A DNA stretch of 64,000 nt, from contig VIIQ02000185.1 in the NCBI GenBank assembly GCA_007449985.2, positions 63,267 to 127,266 of the forward strand. The letters are read 5' to 3'. Numbering within the stretch: the stretch's first letter is position 1; the number at the start of each line of letters is the position of its first letter. Origin of the DNA: Desmodesmus armatus. Taxonomy: Eukaryota; Chlorophyta; Chlorophyceae; Sphaeropleales; Scenedesmaceae. Both the position numbers and the translations under genes were made by a program. Under the pieces are notes generated by a model, which was not told the origin of the DNA, did not search any database, and saw nothing but the letters and a program-made list of their open reading frames with translations. Below are positions 11,507 through 20,637 of this stretch, in pieces.

Positions 11507-13456
11507 CTAGCATGGCCAGTACTTGCTCGGGTTATTGGCCACATTGTCACTCCTAGGGGGACAAGGAGTGCACACAAGCTCCTTATAACTTGCCTTCCTC
11601 TTGCTGCTGCTGCTGTTGCTGCCGCTACCCCCACTGCTGTTCTCACTGCCATTGCTGCCACTGCTGCCATTGCTGCCACCCTCCAACAGCACCCGCCGCC
11701 TGCCTACCACCCCACCCGCTGCCGGCTGGGGTCCCACACTGTTATTCGAATCAAACGGGTCTGCGCAGTACCCCCGCTGCCCTGTCTCATTCCACCGGGC
11801 ACCACAGGAGATACTCGTGGCCGAGGGGCCAGTAGCAATGCAGCACGCCTTGCCAAACATCCCACACTCTGCTGCATTGACCTCACATGTCCCTGGGACC
11901 GAAGCCGGCAGGAGCTCAAGCTTGAATTCTGTTGCTGTTACTGCAGGGGCGAAGTCATAATTGCAGTAGAGGTTGTCGGCACAGCCAGTGCGGTTGAGGG
12001 GCGGGTTGGTGGCGATCTTGTGGGCGAAAGGGCAGCAAGGCTTGCCGGGGCCTGTGCCGCAGTCTGGTGCTACTGCTGTGCAAGCATACGCGCCTGCAGG
12101 TCATATAAGGGGCAACACAAACATGAAGCGGCAAAAGGCACAGACGACCATGGTGAGGATGGGACACCATCACGAAATTTGCGCTGTGCTGCTTGACGGA
12201 CAGTGTGCTCGCAGACAACAAGCTAGAAGGAGCTGAGCTGCCAGACTTTGAGTCAGCTGTTTGGGTCGCCAGCTGCACCAGTGCTAACCAGAATATACTG
12301 TCCCAGTGCTGTTGGCTTACTGTTGCTGTGCTGCATTGGTAGCAGGAGGTACGACTGCAGTAGAAGCAACAGAGCCCTGAAAGGCAGACTGCCAGTACCC
12401 TTTCTAACATAGAGCTATCACACATGTACAGTCTGCGCAAGACTGCACCCCGCCGTTGCGCTTTGGATGGTTGCATTAGCTGAATGCACTCTCTGTGTCT
12501 ATAACATGTGCCACCCTGTGCATGGGCAGCTAAAACAAAGGCGCACGCGCATCACAGGCCTAACAGCTCCCCAAAAGCGTGTACCCACCCAACAGTATTA
12601 GGCAGCCTGGAAACCGCGGACCCACCTTTGTTGCCCGCGTAGGGGTCACCATTGTTGAGCCCTGCCACAGGTGCATTGAAGAAGCAGTGGCTCCCAGGGT
12701 CTTTACAGAAAGGCTTGCGGTCCAGCTTGTCTTCTGGGCTGCCGGAATGGGGACTATCTGCATTACTCGGGCAACAGGGCTGCCCAGCCTTCCCACAGTC
12801 TTTGGGGTTGGTAGGCACCTAGAGGCTTCTGCGGTAGTGGCCTCGTAACCGCAGTAAAACCCTGTCTCACACCACCCGGCGCTCTGCTCGCACGTCTTGC
12901 CCTGTGGGATGGCGGATCCGCAGGGCATGTAGGGCTTGCCGCATTCGAAGTTGTCCGGGTCGATCTGCGGCTCCTGCTGCTGCTTATGTTGCTGCTGAGC
13001 TTGTTTCAGCTCGGCGGGTCGCTCCTGCTGCCCAACAGTGACAAACTGCATGGAGGGGGTGAGAGGGGTGGGTGCTTTGGGATCACCCTGCTGGCTAGTG
13101 CTGCTGTTATTGCTGCCGGCAGGGTTGATTTCCTTCTGTATCTGCTGCTGCAGCTGCTGGAAGGGCTGCCAGGGCTGGGGTGTGCCGAACCCCTGCTGTG
13201 CTTTGGGGTCACCCTGTTGGCTGGGGCCGTTGCTGCTGCTTTCATTGCTGCCGGCAGGATTGACCTCCTTCTGTATCTGCTGCTGCAGCTGTTGGAAGGG
13301 TTGCCAGGGCTGGGGTGGGCCGAACCCCTGCTGTGCTTGAACTTTCTGTTCTGGCTGTGGTGGCTGCTGCTGGGAGACGCTGAGCGTCCAGCGCGACGCT
13401 GAGCTGTCTCTAAAGACAGCAGCAAGCAGTACTAGCACCAGTGCGACGTGCTTCAT
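11507..13456 (-). CDS. Secreted Cys-rich protein with duplicated Gln/Pro-rich module, about 465 aa
   Basis: Two exons, 13456-12626 and 12072-11507. The ATG at 13456 gives MKHVALVLVLLAAVFRDSSA, a clear signal peptide, which is why the longer upstream frame was not used. Next is a Q/P-rich region with two near-identical modules of about 45 residues (core QQGFGxPQPWQPFQQLQQQI). Cys clusters then follow: CGKPYMPCGSA, CEQSAGWCETGFYCG, CGKAGQPCCP, CGTGPGKPCCPF, CGMFGKACC. A Gly/Ser/Asn-rich stretch precedes a terminal CTPCPP. The frame slips by one base at about 12806-12815, between RCLP and NPKDCG. Restoring one base makes total length a multiple of three, so a sequence deletion is likely. I do not recognise the family; an extracellular or cell-wall location is inferred from the signal peptide and disulfide-type Cys pairs. 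Confidence 0.7.
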
Positions 13457-13956
13457 GGTCCTACGAGGTCTGCATGCACAAGATCCCCAAGCGGCAGGTG
13501 ACTGTGCCCTAATGCAGCCGCTCAACGGCACTGAAACGACGTACACAGACGTGAAATGTCTCAAAGAACTGTCGAGGATGCTTCTGGAGGCGAGGCAACG
13601 CCTGTGAGCACGACGCGCGATGCCGTGAATTGTGGATCGATTGCAAGCACGAGACTCAAGCATCAACGGTTCTGGAGCGTTTGTGTACGTGGAATGTGCC
13701 TTGTAGCGTTCAACTGCAAGAACAACCGCCCTCGGGCATTGGGTCAACGTTTGACTCCGAACAGTGATTATGCAAGCATATGCTTTGCAATTCACAACAC
13801 ATGCTTCAAGGTCTGCTCTCATCAACATCAAATCCTGCCGGAGCTTGAAATTGCAGTCGGGTGGTGGTTACGGTTGACGATCCACTCAGGTGCTTCTGTC
13901 TCGTGTCGGAAGGGCTATCGCCAGTGCGGTCAGCTTTGGTTTGCACTGATTTCACC
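13457..13956. promoter_or_regulatory. 500-bp divergent promoter region
   Basis: This separates the start codons of the Cys-rich gene (-) and the oxygenase gene (+). It must hold both 5' UTRs and promoters. No TATA box or known motif stands out. An open frame crosses part of it but has no protein signature. Confidence 0.5.
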
Positions 13957-14951
13957 ATGGGAAAGACTCTCAAGCGGCAGCGGCAAAAGCAGCTCCGAGA
14001 GCAGCAGCAGCAACAGCAGCAGCAGCGTCCCACCAAGCTTCCCCGCTTGGCCAACGGCGCCCCCCTCAACGCTGGCAGCAGTAGCAGCAAGTTCACGGCA
14101 GCAGTGAGCGCCGCCCTGCAGGACAAGAAATGGTCGGATGCAGTGACTGTGCTGGAGGCGATGCAGCAGTATGGCAAGGTGCCAAAACTGGGTGCTGTGC
14201 AGCGCTGGGTGCGAGATGCTGACCAGGTGCGGAGGAGACTCATCTTTATTTTTCTTTGAAGTGAGGAGGCTGTGACCTCTGTTCAGAGTCCAGCCAGTTG
14301 TGAGCACTTGAGCAAGCTCCACAGAGGCACCAAAATGTTGCAGACGGACCTTGTAGACTGAAACCTAGCAAAGTATCCTGTTTGTGCACTTGGGCCCTGC
14401 ACCTGTTGGACCCTGTACGTCCTGCTGGCTGGCAGTGTGTCGATGACAGCCCGGCTGCTACCTTCTTGGCCTGCAGCTCATCGGATGCTCGTAATTTTGC
14501 CCCCCCCCCCCACACACACACACACACGTGTCTCACCCCTCCTGCTGTTGACCCTACCTGGCCTGCAGGCTGGCAGTGTGTCCGTGACAGCTCGGCTGCT
14601 GGATGCCATCCTCAGGTGTACAGTGGCCGCACCTGACAGCCCCCCAGCACCAGCAGCAGGCCCACTGGAGGGGTCAGTGGTCAGGCATGCACCCTGGAAG
14701 CCAGTGCCAGCAGCAGCAGTACCAGCACCAGCACCACCACCACCAGCAGCAGCAGCAGCACCAGTTCCGCCACCACCAGCAGCAGCACCAGCAGCAGGGG
14801 GAGCAGCAGCAGCACCAGCAGAGTCTGTTGCTGGTGAGTCATTGGGGCAGCAGCAGAAACAGCAGCAGGATGGCAAGCAAGACGGGAAACAACAGCAGGA
14901 GCAGCAGCAGGACAATCACAGCAATGGTGTGGACGAGCAGCACGCACCTGC

Positions 14952-15001
<50 letters not shown>

Positions 15002-17568
15002 CAGATAGTTCAACAGCAGCAGCAGGTGCGCCTGCGTCTGCTGAGCAGCTGCGTTCGCTGCTTTATGAGGTGCCCTTCAAGGCAGGGGCAGGCGGGCCGG
15101 ACGCCATCTATGCCTTTCCACCAAACACCATCAAGTGAGCAGGGCTGGTGTCTTTTTGTGGGGAAGGGGTGGCGGAAGGGGGGTGTTCAAGTGGATATTT
15201 TCACCGCTGGTATTTTGTTTGTATGCAAGGCACTATTTGTGTGCATTTGGAGCCAAACTGACCTGTACAGCAGAGTATGAATGTGAGGTAATTGCCCTGC
15301 GTCCTGGGTTCATGATCCTTTGACCAGCACTTGTGCATGGTTTACTAGCCCTGCGCTCCCGCCCCACCTCTGAGCAATCTTGAACCTTGACTGCCCTCCT
15401 TCCCAAACCACCACCATTATATGCACAATCACAGGTTTGACCCCAGCCACTCCACCCCCACAGCCCTCCCAATACCCTTCGTCCCCGGGGCACCGGGCCG
15501 AAGGGTAGTCCTACTGTGTCGCATTTGCATGTACATACATGTCTCTCTAGCCCCATGCTCACCCCCCTCCCCCCCCCCTGCCACCACCACACACACCCAC
15601 GAACCCCAGGTTTGACCCCAGCCACCCCGCCCCCACAGCCCTCCCAGTACCCTTCGTCCCCGGCGCCCTGCTGCTTCAAGGCGTGCTGTCCCCTCAAGAG
15701 TGCCAGCAGATCATAGCAGCAGCAGAGGCCATCGGGTGGCACTCAGATGTGGACTACACATTCGGAGGGGCGGCGGGGGACGATGGGGGCCGGCAGCAGC
15801 AGGAGCAGCATGCTGCTGATGCAGATGCAACAAAAGCCAAAACCTCCCAGCAACAGCAGGAACCACAGCAGCAGCAGGAGCAGCAGCAGCAGCAGGAGCA
15901 CAGCAAAATGCAGCAGGGGCAAGACACCCCCCAGCAGCTGTCAGATAAGCAGCAAGAGCAGCAAGCAGCAGCAGCAGCAGCCAGTGCTGCTCGTGAGTTG
16001 GCTGCTGGGCTAGCTGGGCTGCCTGAGGGCACCCCTGCAGCTGGGTGTGTGTGGCTGGCGGATGATTCTGTGCTGAAGCCGCTGTATGACCGTGTGGCAC
16101 AGCTGCTACCTCAAGAGATTGAGGGAGGGGCGTATGCAGGCATCAATGCACGCTGGCGCCTGTACAGATACACGTGAGTGGGCAAGTGTGTCAGCAGAAG
16201 GGGTGCATGTGTACTCATGCATGATTCCTAGCATCCGTGTGTGCTATCAGATTGTAGGCAGCTTACGGTGCTGTGCCATGCTGTGCTATACAGGCCGGGT
16301 GCCGTGTACCACCCCCATGTGGATGGTGCTCCATGCTGTGCTGTGCTGTGCCATGCCATTCAGCTGCCCCTTGGTGTGATGTGATGTGCTATGCTGTGCC
16401 GTGTGCTATGCAGTCCAGGTGCCGTGTACCACCCCCACGTGGTGGGTGCCCCATGTTGTCCCAGGATGTGCCGTGCCTCAGCTGCCCCTTGGTGTGATGC
16501 GATGTGCCATGTTGTGCTGTGCTATGTGCTGTGCAGGCCGGGTGCCGTGTACCGCCCCCATGTGGATGGTGCCTGGCCAGGCAGTGGGCTGGACCCCAGC
16601 ACAGGGCAGTACGTGTTTGATGCCTTTGGTGACCGCTGGTCCCGGCTGACCTTCTGGTGTACCTTAATGACAGCTTTGAGGGCGGCTGCACAACCTACTA
16701 CACCCCCAGTGAGTGAGAGAGCTGTTGAGCGCTTTTCTGCGTGACTATGTATTGTGACTATGTGAGCTGGGTCGGCTCCTTGACATGTCCTCCTAGGGTC
16801 GCGTGCAGTTGTGTCAAGCAGGATGGCGTGCTGGGCGCAGGTGTTCTGGCAGGCCGAGTGTGCGGGGCAGCGTGCCTCTCACAAAAGTTGAATGCACATC
16901 AAGCGTTGTTTCTGTCCTGTTGTTGCGCATCGTCCTGTGTGTGAGAAGCAGGTAGGTGTGGTGGACGCGCGCGGTGTGGTGTTTGGCGCGCACAGTGTGT
17001 GGGGCAGCGTTTCTCTCCGCACAATGCACACACTCACATCAAGTCTGTTGTTGCTCATCTTTGTGTGCAGGTGAGAAGCAGGTTGGCGTGTTGGATGCGC
17101 GCGGTGTGGTTCCTGTTCAGGGCAACGTCATGGTCTTCCCCCATGGTGGTACCAAGGGCAGCTTGGTGCATGAAGGCAGCGCTGTGGTCAAGGTACGTCT
17201 TGCAAACAATGTCGTTCTACAGCAGAGTCTGCCGACTTGGTTCATGGCATCGTGTATGTAGCTGCTATGTTAGTAACGTCACTTTTGTGGCAGCAGTCAC
17301 CATTGGGATGGCATACTTGCTCTCCTGACAGACTGTTGGCCACGTGACGTCACTTTGTCACACAGTGGTTGCCGCAAGTGGGGGTTGCAATGGCTGGATT
17401 GCAGCTCCTAAGCTGGCTCTGTTCAGTGAGGATTTTATAGTGAAGGTGTGCGTCATGCACCAAGGGTTCAAGATCGTATTGTAAGCTTCGGTGTGTTGTA
17501 GTAAGATTGCAGAGGCTGAAGCTAAGCTTCGGTGTGGTCTAGTGCCACCCCCCAGCACACCAACACAA

Positions 17569-17605
<37 letters not shown>

Positions 17606-17721
17606 AGGGTGCCAAGTTTGTGATTCGCACAGATGTGCTGTACCTCAATCCGCCCAAGCAGCCAGCAGAGGGCAGGGGCAAGCCTTGCGGCAACGGCAAG
17701 ACGGGCCTTGGCCGCCAATGA
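13957..17721 (+). CDS. 2-oxoglutarate/Fe(II)-dependent oxygenase (prolyl-4-hydroxylase-like fold) with poly-Q linkers, about 602 aa
   Basis: Exons: 13957-14226, 14569-15134, 15610-16173, 16537-16708, 17071-17192, 17608-17721 (TGA). The N-terminus MGKTLKRQRQKQLRE is basic and Gln-rich, and exon 2 has a (CAG)16 poly-Q run. The catalytic part starts LLLQGVLSPQECQQII. It contains the iron ligands HVD (VYRPHVDGAWPG) and H (LVHEGSAV), FPHGG, and the 2-oxoglutarate Arg in VIRTDVLYL. This is the layout of algal and plant 2OG-Fe(II) oxygenases in the P4H-like group; the substrate cannot be told. A second Gln-rich insert interrupts the domain between DVDYTFGG and the GCVWLADDSVLKPLYDRV block. One base is missing at about 16651-16653 (expected LTFLVYLND). 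With it restored the six exons sum to whole codons. Echo copies of four exon starts lie in the introns. Confidence 0.85.
14423..14460 (+). repeat. Echo of the start of oxygenase exon 2
   Basis: CTGGCAGTGTGTCGATGACA plus GCCCGGCTGCT repeats the true exon start at 14569-14602 (codons AGSVSVTARLL; echo reads AGSVSMTARLL). The copy is about 145 bp upstream and is followed by another CCTGCAG. Confidence 0.8.
14953..15000 (+). repeat. (CAG)16 coding microsatellite
   Basis: An uninterrupted CAG run inside exon 2 of the oxygenase encodes 16 glutamines, flanked by more Gln-rich sequence. Length polymorphism between strains is likely. Confidence 0.95.
15434..15510 (+). repeat. Echo of the start of oxygenase exon 3
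   Basis: CAGGTTTGACCCCAGCCACT and about 50 following bases copy the acceptor and first codons of exon 3 (15607-15665, KFDPSHPAPTALPVPFVPG). The copy is about 175 bp upstream and near-identical for about 60 bases, including the AG acceptor, then diverges after CCCCGGG. Confidence 0.88.
16290..16480 (+). repeat. Two echoes of the iron-ligand exon of the oxygenase
   Basis: The true exon starts at 16537 (PGAVYRPHVDGAWPG). Copies lie at about 16291-16332, reading PGAVYHPHVDGA with the HxD pair intact, and at about 16411-16452, reading GAVYHPHVVGA with the Asp lost. Each is preceded by a TRCAG/TGCAG-like acceptor, and a GATGTGCYATG block is shared between units. Period is about 120-125 bp. Confidence 0.88.
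16800..17000 (+). repeat. Echoes of the start of oxygenase exon 5
   Basis: The exon start at 17071 (EKQVGVLDARGVVPV) is copied at about 16943-16992 (GAGAAGCAGGTAGGTGTGGT) and, more diverged, at about 16812-16860. The next intron segment (CACAATGCACACACTCACATC vs AATGCACATCAAG) is also partly repeated. Confidence 0.75.
17578..17607 (+). repeat. (CTG)9 microsatellite forming the acceptor tract of the last oxygenase intron
   Basis: Nine CTG units run directly into the CAG acceptor before the final exon at 17608. The triplet repeat replaces a normal pyrimidine tract. Confidence 0.9.
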
Positions 17722-18849
17722 AGCACATGCAGCAGTAGTCACTGTTACTAGGCTAGTAGCGCAGGAAGACACCAAAATTACTTTTCTACTCAGACAGACG
17801 AGTTGTTGTCATTTGTCGTGTTGTTGTGATGTCTGCCTGGATGTGCAGTGTATCATCAGCCCTCTGGACTCCTTTTTTCAGGGGAGTTGCATAGAGTGTG
17901 TAGTAGCAGTGTGCCTCTCGCTGCGCGTCACTGGCAGGACAAAGTTGAACCAGCACAATTGTGGCCACATAAAAGCGGACATGAATGCAACAGCCAGGCA
18001 CCACATCCCAAGCAAAGCACAGCGGCGGTGCATCAAGCCAACACTCGTCTGCTCATGACGCGTGCTGCACAACAGCTGCAATGCCGTTGCGCAAAGATCG
18101 TGCCCGCCGGATAACCTGGCAGGCAGGCACTCCACGGTACTGTGGAGAGCGTCTGTGTGGAACCCTTCACACTCCGTGAGACAGCGGCCACCAATGCTGA
18201 CACATACATGCTGTATGCAACATAAACTCTCGACTTCAACACTCAACTACTTGATTTATTTGTGAGCTCAACACTTTGCACACGCTGGTTGAGGCAACCT
18301 TCAAGCACCAGATTTCAACACACAGACAACCTGCCACCACAAAAATGTTGCTGGTCCGTATCAACCCAACTCTCCAAAAACAATACTGCAGGGTATACTT
18401 GCTTCTCACACAACCATTTGCGTGACACACAACAATTGGGCCTTATGAAACAGATGTGCCCTCAACTACGGACTGAAATGATATACAACTGGCACGCAGA
18501 ACAAAAACCCCCTACAGCAGAAATCCAACTGGGTGACGGGTGTTGTGATGATGCGTGGGTGACCAAATCAGCCAGGTAAACCGCACAGGATGCATGGGTT
18601 GGGACTGTGTGCACGCTCACAGCACTGGGGCACAAAACTGCTGCACATAAAAGGCCCCTCAAGACATGTGCAGGTGCTGTGAAAATGCACTGCACCCTCC
18701 AGACCCCAAGCATCACAACACTGACTGGTGTTGAGGGCGGCCCTAACCCCCGCCGCGTCATATATGCCAGCACAGCTTGGCCCTGTGACTGTCCTGCGAA
18801 GGTAGATTGCCCTTGAGATGCAGCAAATGATGTCTGCAGCCCTCACCCA

Positions 18850-19043
18850 ATTGGCTGCTCAACCCTGCACAACAGTGAGGGGCATGATACAAATGGATGG
18901 CTGCTCAACCCTGTAAAACACTCAGGGCATGACAGAATTGACGGCCCCACTGGAAATTATGCAAACAACTGACGGCATCATACCACAGTCAGCAACACAT
19001 GCTCAGATAACTGGCTGCTCAACCCTGCACAACACTGAGGGCC
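18850..19043. repeat. Three-copy dispersed short repeat
   Basis: A unit of about 34 bp beginning GGCTGCTCAACCCTG and ending near CTGAGGGC occurs at about 18852-18885, 18899-18931 and 19011-19043, with TGGC before each. Copies differ at a few positions. Function is unknown. Confidence 0.75.
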
Positions 19044-19632
19044 CCTCATGATGCGGCATCATGCAAAAATCGGCCCAACCCCCCAAACAACCGAGCGCGC
19101 AATGCAGTAGTTGGCCACACATGGTCAAACAACAATCAAGAACGGACGATAGCTGATACAGCGCTCACGCTTTCCCGGAGAGCAACAACCCAAGCACAAG
19201 ATAACCTACTGACCCGAACAAAGCACAAACAGGAGAAGCATGTCAACCACATCCAGGCCTCAACTTGAGTGAATTGCCAGTCGGCGACGCCCACTCACTC
19301 ACCCAACTGGTTGCACAGCACAGCAGAGCACAGCCCACAAAATGCCACAAAAAAATAGGAGGGTGGCTTCTGGTGACGGCTGCAGGTGTACCTTATGGTT
19401 ATGTACCAGGCATCAACTTCCGGGTGTGGGCAATATACCACACCCCGTTCACAGCACCCTCAACTGCCAGCCGTCTGCAGCCTGGCTTATCTTATATCCT
19501 TGCCAACCCGAATACAGCCATCCGTGTCAAAATTGTGTGGCGGAGCTGCAGCTCCTCTCATACTGCTGAGTGATGGTGCTTGTGCGCCGCATGATGCCTT
19601 ATGCTGTCCAAAACACCCAACTACAGAGACGC

Positions 19633-19667
19633 AACATGAAGCGGCATTAAAGAGGCCGCTTCATGTT
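19633..19667. other. Perfect 13-bp stem hairpin
   Basis: AACATGAAGCGGC and its exact reverse complement GCCGCTTCATGTT are separated by 9 bases. The stem is GC-balanced and lies outside any gene model. Confidence 0.9.
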
Positions 19668-19710
19668 GACAGCAGCAGGGCACACTGCAGGCTGTTGTGC
19701 AGCCCGCACT

Positions 19711-19735
19711 TTTGTCACGACATTGTCGTGACAAA
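19711..19735. other. Perfect 12-bp palindrome with one-base centre
   Basis: TTTGTCACGACA and TGTCGTGACAAA flank a single T. It lies 43 bp after the preceding hairpin. Confidence 0.9.
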
Positions 19736-20637
19736 CGTACCCTACACGCGCTGTGTCTCTGCTGGTCGTTGCTTCACACCTCAACCCTGTCCCTGGGCCA
19801 CACGCACACACACAACCACACCATGTGGTACACCCCCGTCACCTAGTCTGTGTTGAGGCACTTGACGCCAGGTGCTGGCAAACCATCTGCAGTGGTCAGC
19901 CTGCGTGCTGGGCCCTGAGCGGCCTCTCAATGACAGCAAGTTGTTGGCCCAAGTTGTTGAACACGTGTGCCAGAGCCAGTAGCGCCCTTGCACACGGTTT
20001 TGCTTGAGCTTAGAGGTGTGGCATGCTAGGCCTCTTCATGCATGTGTGCTGGGGCCTGTGCTGCCTTTGCCGCCGGCACGTGTCGCCAGGGCCAGCAGAG
20101 CCAGCATCATGCCTGCGCAGTTGTCAACCATGTCCTTTGCTGAGTCAACCTGCAAGGCATGGCAGCAGCGAAGGCGATAACCGCCAGCAGGCAGCAAGAG
20201 CAGAAGCAACAGACACGGCAGCGGCAGTCAGAGGGAGTGGCGATAGCAGTAGTGTGCCGATAGTCAGGCGTGCGCAACCCGGGCACCGCTGCATGAGTTA
20301 AGTTGCACAAGAGCATAAGACAAGAAGATTTGATGGCATGCTGTGGCAGGCAACAGCTCAGTGCGGCACGCACAGGACAGGAGGGGCGTTAAAAGCACGT
20401 CAGAATGACTGATGTGTCACGGTGGTGTCGTGCATTTGTAACATGACCACAGGAAGTGCAGGAAGTGCACCCTGCCTCTCTGGCAATTTGAAGTCCTCTG
20501 CAACAACATGCTCTGCTGTGCTGTGCTATGCACCAAGCTGTTGGTGCAAGATGCAGTGCTGAGTCATCTCACCTCCTCACTGCAAGGCAGAGCTGCTGTG
20601 CAGAAGTCTCCAGGGCCCCTCAGGAAGATTCCCTCAC

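Larger units (their letters stand above)
17722..20637. other. Intergenic region with short repeats and hairpins, no supported gene
   Basis: This follows the oxygenase stop. No frame shows a recognisable domain. It contains dispersed short repeats at 18850-19043 and two strong palindromes at 19633-19735. The rest is unremarkable. Confidence 0.5.
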
